In this document: one piece after another, positions 51,823 through 58,687 of the stretch | Layout of the letters: every line of letters starts with the position of its first letter | How positions within the stretch are numbered: position 1 is the first letter of the stretch | Program-made: the position numbers and the translations under genes | Assembly (NCBI GenBank): GCA_910589305.1 | Contig: CAJUTV010000017.1 | Location: 1-58,687, forward strand | Source: an uncultured Lachnospira sp. | GTDB lineage: Bacteria > Bacillota > Clostridia > Lachnospirales > Lachnospiraceae | Direction: 5' to 3' | DNA length: 58,687 nt | The notes under the pieces: model-generated | The model's database searches: none | What the model was told of the DNA's origin: nothing | Seen by the model: the letters and a program-made list of their open reading frames with translations, nothing else

Positions 51823-53025
51823 TTATAGCTTTGCCCCCTTAGCACCCTTCATTCCTGACAAAGGCTGCTGATTTAAAATATTTGTATCAAACGCAAAAGT
51901 CAAGGCTTCCTCTTGTCTTAAACGTTTCAAAGATAACTGAATCATTTGGTCTAACAGCTCTTTGTAAGAAACACCAACAGGCTCCCACAAATAAAATGAA
52001 AGAGAGCCTGGAATTGTATTGATTTCATTAAAATACAGCGTTCCATCTTCTTCATCTATCATAAAGTCAATTCTTGCAACACCATTACAGCCTAAAATCT
52101 TAAATGCCTTCACTGCCATATCTTGAATTTCTTTTCTCTTTTGAGCGTCAAGCTGTGCTGGTATCTTTCTTGACACACCAGCCATTCCCTTTGAACCGCC
52201 ATTTTTTGAGTTACTCAAATATTTATCTTCATAACTTAATATATCTTTTGAGTGAAGCGGCTCTTCACACTCAGAGGCAATAGCCTCATTTTCATCGCCA
52301 AGCACAGAACAGTTAATTTCCCTTAATTTTGTAATGGCATGTTCCACAATAATCTTCTTTGCATATGTAAATGCATCGTCAATTGATGTAATCAATTCAG
52401 CCTGATTTTTTGCTATGCTAATACCAACGCTAGAGCCAAGATTGACTGGTTTTATAATAACAGGATAACCTAAATGATTTTCTATATTAGCAACCATATT
52501 ATCCATATCGGAATAATCTGATATTGTATAACATTGACAGTCCAAAACTGGAATTTGATTTTCCTTTAACACTGCCTTTGTAATATACTTATCCATTCCC
52601 ACCGCTGAAGCTGTCACATCACAGCCGACAAACGGAATACCAATTGTTTTTAGATAGCCCTGAAGCGCTCCGTCCTCAACATTCGTACCATGCACAATAG
52701 GAAATGCAATATCAATTTCTATAACGCTTTTTTTGCCGAACATTTTGAGCGGATAAGGGGTAAGACACACTTTATTGCCCTCATTTATCATAATTACACG
52801 CTGTGATTGTGCAATTAGTTCCTTAATATTTTTGTATGCCTCAATATCGCCAATTTTATCACCAATATACATCTCATTATTCTTATTGATGTAGACAGGA
52901 ATCACCTCATATTTATCTGTATCCATGCTCATCATTGCCTGAATCCCTGAAATAACAGAAACTTCATGTTCTACGCTTCTGCCGCCAAACATTACTGCAA
53001 CTCTGGTCTTTATTATTGTAGACAT
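51823..53025 (-). CDS. ddl: D-alanine--D-alanine ligase
   Basis: Joins two D-Ala for peptidoglycan, ATP-dependent. The ~400-residue ATP-grasp protein has VAVMFGGRSVEHEVSVISG, FPIVHGTNVEDGALQGYL, GYPVIIKPVNLGSSVGISIA, and FNEINTIPGSLSFYLW near the C-terminus. The long form (vs ~300-360 in the classic enzymes) has extra residues at the end. I start it at MSTIIK because AAAGGTG lies 6 nt upstream. It precedes an SNF transporter and follows murF with 130 nt between, the usual ddl-murF order. Confidence 0.94.
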   Translation of the reverse strand: MSTIIKTRVAVMFGGRSVEHEVSVISGIQAMMSMDTDKYEVIPVYINKNNEMYIGDKIGDIEAYKNIKELIAQSQRVIMINEGNKVCLTPYPLKMFGKKSVIEIDIAFPIVHGTNVEDGALQGYLKTIGIPFVGCDVTASAVGMDKYITKAVLKENQIPVLDCQCYTISDYSDMDNMVANIENHLGYPVIIKPVNLGSSVGISIAKNQAELITSIDDAFTYAKKIIVEHAITKLREINCSVLGDENEAIASECEEPLHSKDILSYEDKYLSNSKNGGSKGMAGVSRKIPAQLDAQKRKEIQDMAVKAFKILGCNGVARIDFMIDEEDGTLYFNEINTIPGSLSFYLWEPVGVSYKELLDQMIQLSLKRLRQEEALTFAFDTNILNQQPLSGMKGAKGAKL

Positions 53026-53080
53026 ATCTTGCACCTTTCTTTCCTTATTTAATTTTAAATCATTACAATAACTTTATATC

Positions 53081-53112
53081 AAGCGAATATTTGCAATCCG
53101 CTTTACTGCTTT
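53081..53112 (+). repeat. Dispersed palindromic repeat, short fragment
   Basis: AAGCGAATATTTGCAATCCGCTTTACTGCTT matches the left hairpin end (AGCGGA-CATTCGCAATCCGCT) of the repeat at 2921. It sits between ddl and murF. Confidence 0.4.
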
Positions 53113-53164
53113 TTTGATAAGATTAAAATATCAATTATAAAAATTTTGCTGTTATCTATTTTTT

Positions 53165-54736
53165 CTAATAATTATCTGGAAGGTCATTTTCTAACAAAAT
53201 ATATTTATGTCCTTCTTCATTAATGGAATAGGCATACTTAAGAGCCTCTTCTAACTTGTCGTAAGCAATACACTTTTCTTTTGGAAAACCACTTTCTATT
53301 GCTCCATTTTGTATTGGCTCTGTATGTTTTTTCCCAACCAGCAAAATATAATCACAGCATTTTGCTGCATATGTGCCAAACTTATAATTATACGCTTCCT
53401 CTTCTTTGCCCAACTCTACCATACCCGGCGTTATAAGAATCCTTACTCCATCAAACATAGCAAGCGTCTCAACTGCCGCCTTTGAGCCTACAGGATTAGA
53501 ATTGTATGCATCGTCAATAATTGTCATATTACCATGCTGTGTCATCTGCATACGATGTGCTACGGGCTGTATTTTTCGGACTGCTGCCTTTAACTTTGAA
53601 AGACTCACGCCAAAACGATTGGCAACAGCAATCGCCCCCACGACATTGACAATATTATGTTTGCCGACAAGCCGCATCTGAAAGCGCTCTTTCTCCCCAT
53701 TCGGCGCAACAACGGTAAATTCTGTACCTACTTGAGATAACTTGATATCCTCTGCAAAATAGCCAGAAATTTCTTGTCTATCATGACTGCCGCTATAAAA
53801 TACATTGTTGTTATATTTCTTTGCATGTTCCGTTATATACGTATTGTCGCCGTTTAAAAATAACATCCCATCACTTGGAAGTGCGTCGGCAAGTTCAAAC
53901 TTAGTCTTTACAATATTTTCTATATTAAAAAATGTTTCTATATGCTGTGCTCCTATGGAAGTAATCACACCATGCTGCGGGTAAACAATATCACATATTT
54001 CCTTAATATCGCCCACATGTCTTGCACCCATCTCGCACACAAAAATTTCATGTGTAGGTTTTAGCGATTCTCTTATGGTCTTGACAACCCCCATCGGCGT
54101 ATTGTAGCTTTCAGGGGTAATCAACACATTAAAATGCTCTCTCAACAACGTATAAAGATAATACTTTACACTTGTTTTTCCATAACTGCCCGTCACACCA
54201 ATAATTTTAAGGTTTGGTACTTGTTTTAACTTCTTTTTGGCATCATTGATATAATAATGATTAATAGATGTCTCTATTGGTTTATTGATACTATTTATCA
54301 CAAATAATAAAACTCCCTGCAATGACACAAGAATACCACATGTACCGCTTATAAAGCGAAGACCTGCAATGACAAACACGACTAAAAGAGCAATCACACT
54401 AATAATTACATCTGTAAAAATCTGTCGCTGCACTCTCTTGGTATACACAAGTTTTTTCTTTGTGTTTACTTTTTTTAAATAGATATAATATCTACATACA
54501 ATCAACCATATTATAATCTGTGCAGCTAACGACCATACTGACGGAATAATAAGGGCAACAATGCCTGCTATTCCAACAAGCACCAACAAACCTTGCTTTC
54601 CTTTATTCTTTTTAATCCAAGTCATATGTTCCTTATTTTTATAGCCATTAAGCTGAAACATATGAAGATTATATCGTAAAACAAGTCCGAATGTCGGAAG
54701 CATACATATAATTGAAATGATTGCAGTAAATAACAT
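53165..54736 (-). CDS. murF: MurF-like Mur ligase with N-terminal membrane segments
   Basis: Adds D-Ala-D-Ala to UDP-MurNAc-tripeptide. The 523-residue protein has about four N-terminal membrane segments (~1-145), unusual for classical MurF. The Mur ligase core follows with IGVTGSYGKTSVKYYLYTL (P-loop), TPESYNTPMGVV, FVCEMGARHVGDIKEI, and the C-terminal-domain motif MTIIDDAYNSNPVGSKAAVE. Such TM-anchored MurF forms occur in Clostridia. I start it at MLFTAIIS because AATGAGG lies 8 nt upstream. The leader is the clearest pseudoknot candidate in the window. ddl follows. Confidence 0.88.
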   Translation of the reverse strand: MLFTAIISIICMLPTFGLVLRYNLHMFQLNGYKNKEHMTWIKKNKGKQGLLVLVGIAGIVALIIPSVWSLAAQIIIWLIVCRYYIYLKKVNTKKKLVYTKRVQRQIFTDVIISVIALLVVFVIAGLRFISGTCGILVSLQGVLLFVINSINKPIETSINHYYINDAKKKLKQVPNLKIIGVTGSYGKTSVKYYLYTLLREHFNVLITPESYNTPMGVVKTIRESLKPTHEIFVCEMGARHVGDIKEICDIVYPQHGVITSIGAQHIETFFNIENIVKTKFELADALPSDGMLFLNGDNTYITEHAKKYNNNVFYSGSHDRQEISGYFAEDIKLSQVGTEFTVVAPNGEKERFQMRLVGKHNIVNVVGAIAVANRFGVSLSKLKAAVRKIQPVAHRMQMTQHGNMTIIDDAYNSNPVGSKAAVETLAMFDGVRILITPGMVELGKEEEAYNYKFGTYAAKCCDYILLVGKKHTEPIQNGAIESGFPKEKCIAYDKLEEALKYAYSINEEGHKYILLENDLPDNY

Positions 54737-54802
54737 GCTCAAATCCTCATTCCTACGCTGCTTCAATCACTCATTTGTATCAAGCAGCGTTTCAATACAA
54801 AT
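54737..54802 (-). promoter_or_regulatory. Candidate SD-adjacent pseudoknot leader of murF (best example)
   Basis: P1: ATTTGTAT (54773-54780) pairs with ATACAAAT (54795-54802). P2: ACGCTGCTT (54755-54763) pairs with AAGCAGCGT (54782-54790), which lies in the 14-nt P1 loop. In the mRNA the 3' P2 arm AAGCAGCGT precedes AGGAATGAGG. Both stems are perfect (8 and 9 bp), and the whole unit is only ~65 nt. Confidence 0.65.
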
Positions 54803-54826
54803 TACTCTTATACGAAAATTATTCCA

Positions 54827-55597
54827 TCATATCTTAAAATATGACTTCATTATATTAGCAAAAACTACAGGCTGTTCTAAAAAGCAAAAATGTCCCGCTC
54901 CTTTAATCACCGCAAGCCCTGCATTTGGCATCATTTCCTCCATTAGCTTTGCATCAGAAATAGGTGTTGCTGTATCTTTATCTCCCCATATCAGCAACAC
55001 TTCTTGTTTTATGGACGAAAATAGAGGTGTTAAATCTTCATTAACTGCCTTTACCATACATTGCTTCATCATTGGCGAAGCATTTTTGTAATCCGCTGAC
55101 CCCTGTCTATTTTTCCAGTCATCTATTAAATGCGGACAAATAGCATAGATAGGTTTAAAACTAAAAATCTTTTTAAGAAACTTATAACGTTTTACTTTCA
55201 ACTTTTGTTTTGTTGTTTTTTTTGGAAGCACTCCTGCACTGTCAATTAAAACAATTTTTTCAATCTCAAATGGAACATTCATACTGCCCGCAAGCTTAAT
55301 AATCACCCTGCCTCCATATGAATGTCCTATTAACGTTGCTTTTTTTATATGAAGTGCCTCCATAAATTTTATAAAAAATACTGCATAATCCGATACCGAC
55401 CACGCTTCTCTTGGCTCATCACTATTCCCAAATCCAGGAAAATCAAACTGTACAACTTTATAACTTGTATGAATACAAGCTGCTGCCAAGTTATAGACCT
55501 CATGTTTGGTTCCCCAGCCTTGAAGAATCACGACTGTTTTATCACCTTCACCTGTTATGTTATAATCAATGTTATACCCATCAATTGTTATATTCAT
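54827..55597 (-). CDS. Alpha/beta hydrolase
   Basis: The ~256-residue protein has the fold landmarks VVILQGWGTKHEVY (oxyanion-hole region), FDFPGFGNSDEPREAWSVSD, the nucleophile elbow LIGHSYGGRVII (Ser ~94), catalytic Asp in LLIWGDKDTATPI and His in IKGAGHFCFLEQP. Substrate unknown. I start it at MNITIDGYN because GAGAGG lies 6 nt before. It sits 90 nt upstream of murF on the same strand. Confidence 0.9.
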   Translation of the reverse strand: MNITIDGYNIDYNITGEGDKTVVILQGWGTKHEVYNLAAACIHTSYKVVQFDFPGFGNSDEPREAWSVSDYAVFFIKFMEALHIKKATLIGHSYGGRVIIKLAGSMNVPFEIEKIVLIDSAGVLPKKTTKQKLKVKRYKFLKKIFSFKPIYAICPHLIDDWKNRQGSADYKNASPMMKQCMVKAVNEDLTPLFSSIKQEVLLIWGDKDTATPISDAKLMEEMMPNAGLAVIKGAGHFCFLEQPVVFANIMKSYFKI

Positions 55598-55682
55598 TAC
55601 AACCCTCTCGTTCACAGGAATCTACATATTATCAAGTAATAAGAATAACATAATTTAGCATCATTTTCAACCTATCACCAAA

Positions 55683-57014
55683 TTAAAAATATTGATACCT
55701 TTTTCGATTGCACAAAACACAACAAATACTTACTATAATGGACAATATCTCTGCAAAGACCACAGACATCCACAATCCATTTAAATCAAAAAGCAATGGC
55801 AGTCCAAAAATCATAATAATCTGAAAAACAAATGTTCTTAAAAACGATATCAACGCGGATATCATTCCATTGTTTAAAGCAGTAAATAATGAAGAGGCAA
55901 AAATATTAAAGCCGCTTATAATAAAAGACAGTGAAAAAATACGTATTGCCAATACTGTCATGGCTACTAATTCTTTGTCATAACTTACAAAAATATTAGC
56001 TAGCAATGGAGACAAACTTTCTGCGACAATAGTCATTACCACCGAAAAAATACCAATAACAATTATACTTTTTTTAAAGATGTTTTTCAATTCCTTATTA
56101 TTTTTTGCCCCGTAATTATACCCAATAACAGGCGCTATCGCAAACGAATAACCCAGATATGTACCGACAAAAATAAAAGAGACGTACATAATAATTCCAT
56201 ATGCCACAACACCATTTGCACCTGCATATTTCATCAGCTGCATATTAAATAACATATTTACAATACTAAGTGAAATATTGCTTAACATTTCACTTAATCC
56301 ATTACCACAGCTTTTTACAACCGCACTTTTGTTCCACTTTGGCTTTACAAGTTTTAATTTATCTTCTTTTCTTTTTAAAAAATATAAAAATGGAATTGTA
56401 GTGCCAACTATCCAGCTTATTCCTGTTGCAAGTGCAGCTCCTGCAACGCCCATTCTAAAAACATACATAAATAAAAAATCCAAAATCATATTGGTTACAC
56501 CTGCAACAACCGTGATAATAAGCCCAAATCCTGGTTTTTCTGCAACAACCAAAAAGTTTTGAAAACAGCTTTGAAGTAAAAAAAAGGGCATCAACACGGA
56601 CAAAATTCTTCCATACAAAATACAATTATTTACAATCGTTGCATCGGCACCTAACCACCTTACCATTTTATCCACAAAAATAAAAACAAGTAAACTTACC
56701 ACAATACCTATGGCTAATAAAAAATAGACAAGCAATGAAAAATATTCATTTGCCTTTTTTTGATGACCTTGCCCAATTGTCAAGGAAACAAGCGCACTGC
56801 CTCCTGTGCCAACCATAAATCCAATTGCGCCAATTATCATTAACACTGGCATCACAAAATTAACGGATGCAAAAGCATTACTGCCAACAATATTGGATAC
56901 AAATATTCCGTCCACAATGCCATAAATAGACGTAAAAATCATCATAACGATAGATGGCAATACAAACCGAAACAATTTTTTATAACTAAAATGTTCTCCT
57001 AATCCTACCTTCAT
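55683..57014 (-). CDS. MATE-family multidrug exporter
   Basis: The 443-residue protein has 12 membrane segments in two homologous halves. It starts with SYKKLFRFVLPSIVMMIFTS and GIVDGIFVSNIVGSNAFASV. Then come GFMVGTGGSALVSLTIGQGH and, in the second half, YSFAIAPVIGYNYGAKNNKE. MATE proteins export cationic drugs or metabolites with Na+ or H+. GAGG lies 7 nt upstream of the ATG. The 5' UTR carries a strong pseudoknot-type leader. Confidence 0.93.
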   Translation of the reverse strand: MKVGLGEHFSYKKLFRFVLPSIVMMIFTSIYGIVDGIFVSNIVGSNAFASVNFVMPVLMIIGAIGFMVGTGGSALVSLTIGQGHQKKANEYFSLLVYFLLAIGIVVSLLVFIFVDKMVRWLGADATIVNNCILYGRILSVLMPFFLLQSCFQNFLVVAEKPGFGLIITVVAGVTNMILDFLFMYVFRMGVAGAALATGISWIVGTTIPFLYFLKRKEDKLKLVKPKWNKSAVVKSCGNGLSEMLSNISLSIVNMLFNMQLMKYAGANGVVAYGIIMYVSFIFVGTYLGYSFAIAPVIGYNYGAKNNKELKNIFKKSIIVIGIFSVVMTIVAESLSPLLANIFVSYDKELVAMTVLAIRIFSLSFIISGFNIFASSLFTALNNGMISALISFLRTFVFQIIMIFGLPLLFDLNGLWMSVVFAEILSIIVSICCVLCNRKRYQYF

Positions 57015-57131
57015 TTAATAATCCTCTTTTCTGTGCTGCTTCTGCATATATAAATGCCATTTTAAAAATAGCTTATTAATATATCACGTAATGTATCTTT
57101 TGCAATTTTGCGTCTTGCAGCACAAAGACGC
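57015..57131 (-). promoter_or_regulatory. Candidate SD-adjacent pseudoknot leader of the MATE gene
   Basis: P1: GCGTCTT (57110-57116) pairs with AAGACGC (57125-57131). The 8-nt P1 loop GCAGCACA (57117-57124) is complementary over its full length to TGTGCTGC (57032-57039). In the mRNA the 3' arm GCAGCACA is followed by GAAAAGAGG and the ATG. The loop is used entirely for P2, which makes coincidence unlikely. Loop 2 is long (~70 nt). Confidence 0.6.
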
Positions 57132-57175
57132 CATTGAACATGTGGCATAGCAGATTACGAATATCCACTTTGCTA
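57132..57175 (-). repeat. Dispersed palindromic repeat, short fragment
   Basis: GCATAGCAGATTACGAATATCCACTTTGCTAC matches the left end of the repeat (as at 1711-1748), in the same orientation as that copy. Only this portion is preserved. Confidence 0.4.
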
Positions 57176-57249
57176 CATTTTTAACAAACAGGCTAAACGC
57201 CCACTTAAAAAGCGGATGCCTCACCTGATATGTTAAAAATATTGGATAC

Positions 57250-58452
57250 TTAATCGGATGCCTTAAAATTATATATAGGCTTCATAATATCAATAACATC
57301 CACCGATTCTTTAATAACATCAATAATATCCTCCAAAGACTTATATGCCATTGGTGCCTCGTCTAAAGTTGCCTCATTAACGGAAGTTGTATAGATACCT
57401 TCCATTGCATTTTTATACTCTTTCATGCTTAATGTTTCTTTTGCCTTTGTGCGTGACATCAATCTTCCTGCCCCATGCGGCGCAGAATCATTCCATTCTT
57501 TATTTCCTTTTCCAATCGCAAGCACGCTTCCGTCTCTCATATTAATTGGAATCAAAACTTTCTCACCTGCATGTGCTGCTATGGCACCTTTTCTTAAAAT
57601 CATCTCATTGGTATCAATATAATTATGAATCGTGTGAAATGCATCCGTTCCTGTCAAACCTGTTCGTTCTAATAAAACCTCTGCCATTTTTTCGCGGTTT
57701 CGTTTTGCAAATTTTTGACAGATAACCACATCATGCAGATAATCATCTAAATAGATTCCATACAAATAACATAAATCTTCTGGCACCATTAATTCTCTGC
57801 ATTGCCACTTTAACGCTTTCAGCGCTGATTGAATTTCTTTTCTTCTTCCCTGTGCTTTATAGCTGTCAATAATGCGCTGTTTTTCTTTAAAATATTCTTC
57901 CTTGCCCTTATGCAAATCAATGGCAAGTGCCTGATAAATTTCAGCTACCTGCTTGCCCAGATTACGGCTTCCGCTGTGAATAATAAGATAATTCGTTCCA
58001 TCACATGCTTTGTCTATCTCAATAAAATGATTGCCTCCTCCAAGTGTTCCTAAACTTCTTGCCAGCCATTTTGTATCTTTTAATTGTCTATAACATTTTA
58101 GCTCCTCTAAATCAAATTTTTCTTTTCTTCCTTCCCACACTTTTTTGCCTGAAGGAATAAAATGTGCCGCCTCATCAACCTTTGCTAAATCAATCTCTTC
58201 TTTTCCAAGATTGACTGTATACATACCGCATCCAATATCCACACCGACAATATTAGGTACAGCCTTATCGGTTATTGTCATAGTTGTTCCTATTGTACAG
58301 CCTTTTCCTGCATGAACATCTGGCATAATTCTTATCTTGCTTCCCTTTGTAAACTCATAGTCACACATTCTGCGAATTTGCTCTATTGCTTCCTCTTCCA
58401 CCACAGCTGCATAACAAATTGCTGTACTTTCTTTACCCTTAATTTCAAACAT
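57250..58452 (-). CDS. rtcB: RtcB-family RNA ligase
   Basis: RtcB joins 2',3'-cyclic phosphate or 3'-phosphate RNA ends to 5'-OH ends via GMP. The ~400-residue protein has the metal-binding blocks IMPDVHAGKGCTIGTT, VGVDIGCGMYTVNL, LGTLGGGNHFIEID, IHSGSRNLGKQVAEIY, and the guanylylation motif APHGAGRLMSRTKAKE. I start it at MFEIKGKES because AATGGAGG lies 7 nt upstream. No archease, rtcA or rtcR is nearby, so the trigger is unknown. The leader has the GCGCAGAAATGGAGG context and weak crossing stems. Confidence 0.93.
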   Translation of the reverse strand: MFEIKGKESTAICYAAVVEEEAIEQIRRMCDYEFTKGSKIRIMPDVHAGKGCTIGTTMTITDKAVPNIVGVDIGCGMYTVNLGKEEIDLAKVDEAAHFIPSGKKVWEGRKEKFDLEELKCYRQLKDTKWLARSLGTLGGGNHFIEIDKACDGTNYLIIHSGSRNLGKQVAEIYQALAIDLHKGKEEYFKEKQRIIDSYKAQGRRKEIQSALKALKWQCRELMVPEDLCYLYGIYLDDYLHDVVICQKFAKRNREKMAEVLLERTGLTGTDAFHTIHNYIDTNEMILRKGAIAAHAGEKVLIPINMRDGSVLAIGKGNKEWNDSAPHGAGRLMSRTKAKETLSMKEYKNAMEGIYTTSVNEATLDEAPMAYKSLEDIIDVIKESVDVIDIMKPIYNFKASD

Positions 58453-58535
58453 AATAAACCTCCATTTCTGCGCTGTTTTTGCGCAAAAAATCAAAAAACT
58501 TCTTGTGATTTCATGTCAATAGCACGCATACACAA
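58453..58535 (-). promoter_or_regulatory. Weak candidate of the pseudoknot leader family, before rtcB
   Basis: The sequence before the SD (GCGCAGAAATGGAGG) matches the consensus of the family. P1 would be TTGTG (58503-58507) with CACAA (58531-58535). P2 would be GCGCT (58470-58474) with AGCAC (58521-58525), with one G-U pair in RNA. The order is correct, but stems are only 5 bp. Confidence 0.3.
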
Positions 58536-58639
58536 CTTGCAAACAATTTATAACCACCTTGCTGGTTGCTCATACCTTTATTACTGCTATACAAAATTGC
58601 AGCAATAATTACTATTTTTGCCTTTGTGCATCAATCAGG

Positions 58640-58660
58640 ACCACCAGCTAAGCTGGTGGT
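58640..58660. repeat. Palindrome at the right edge
   Basis: ACCACCAGC-TAA-GCTGGTGGT, a perfect 9-bp stem, followed by TTGCTCTGCGGCTATAAGCC. There is no T-run, so it is not a typical terminator. Such palindromes occur at ends of IS200/IS605-like elements, but the window ends before this can be judged. Confidence 0.4.
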
Positions 58661-58687
58661 TTGCTCTGCGGCTATAAGCCTGTGATA

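Overview
The window is a low-GC chromosomal segment, most likely from an anaerobic Firmicute of the Lachnospiraceae (Clostridia). I infer this from the tsaE-tsaB-rimI and tsaD set, a CheW protein, a long-form Hpf, a 4-TM MurF-like ligase, and a YcxB-like, DUF4358 and MBOAT/DHHW gene mix. This is an inference from gene content and codon style, with no database search. Most genes are on the minus strand, so the replication fork probably runs right to left.

Layout. 1-1100 is AT-rich and non-coding; its first ~60 nt resemble the leader that precedes 23S/16S rRNA genes, on the minus strand. tRNA-Ser(UGA) follows at 1107-1192. 1193-3160 holds ispD between copies of a dispersed palindromic repeat. 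3160-8117 is a tRNA-maturation block (tsaD, rnz, rimI, tsaB, tsaE) with two small membrane proteins. 8187-19665 is housekeeping: tex, aspartate kinase, homoserine dehydrogenase, an ACT regulator, malQ, cheW, prfB, secA. 19881-25618, on the plus strand, is a cell-envelope acylation locus: SGNH hydrolase, DUF4358 lipoprotein, ECF sigma factor, RsiV-like anti-sigma, MBOAT acyltransferase, DHHW protein. 25785-31625 has hpf, a DnaA-box cluster, two GNATs, and a secreted papain-like protease flanked by four small single-TM proteins, three of them tandem paralogues. 32017-34491 has an SDR and a serine hydrolase preceded by a tandem structured leader. 34505-34720 is a type I toxin-antitoxin module too small for ordinary gene callers. 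34923-45210 has a CgeB-like glycosyltransferase, GNAT, Dus, a heterodimeric ABC exporter, an ECF S-component, an Ltp-family lipoprotein (phage superinfection-exclusion family) and a DHH phosphoesterase. 45407-51804 is a PocR-hybrid histidine kinase, response regulator and SNF transporter block. 51823-58452 has ddl, murF, a hydrolase, MATE and rtcB.

The most unusual signal is a recurrent 5'-UTR architecture seen at seven loci (eight copies; rtcB is a weak extra). A short hairpin (P1) carries in its loop a segment that pairs (P2) with the bases immediately 5' of the Shine-Dalgarno box, which is usually written AATGRGG. The order is always P1-P2-P1'-P2', an H-type pseudoknot. The stem sequences differ from gene to gene while complementarity is kept, as expected for a real RNA structure. 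It precedes ispD, a membrane-anchored hypothetical, malQ, a serine hydrolase (twice in tandem), an ABC exporter, murF and a MATE transporter. I cannot match it to an RNA family that I know.

Several SD boxes contain an in-frame ATG (for example AATGAGGATTAAAATG), so naive starts are often 4-5 codons too long. I chose the downstream ATG in these cases.
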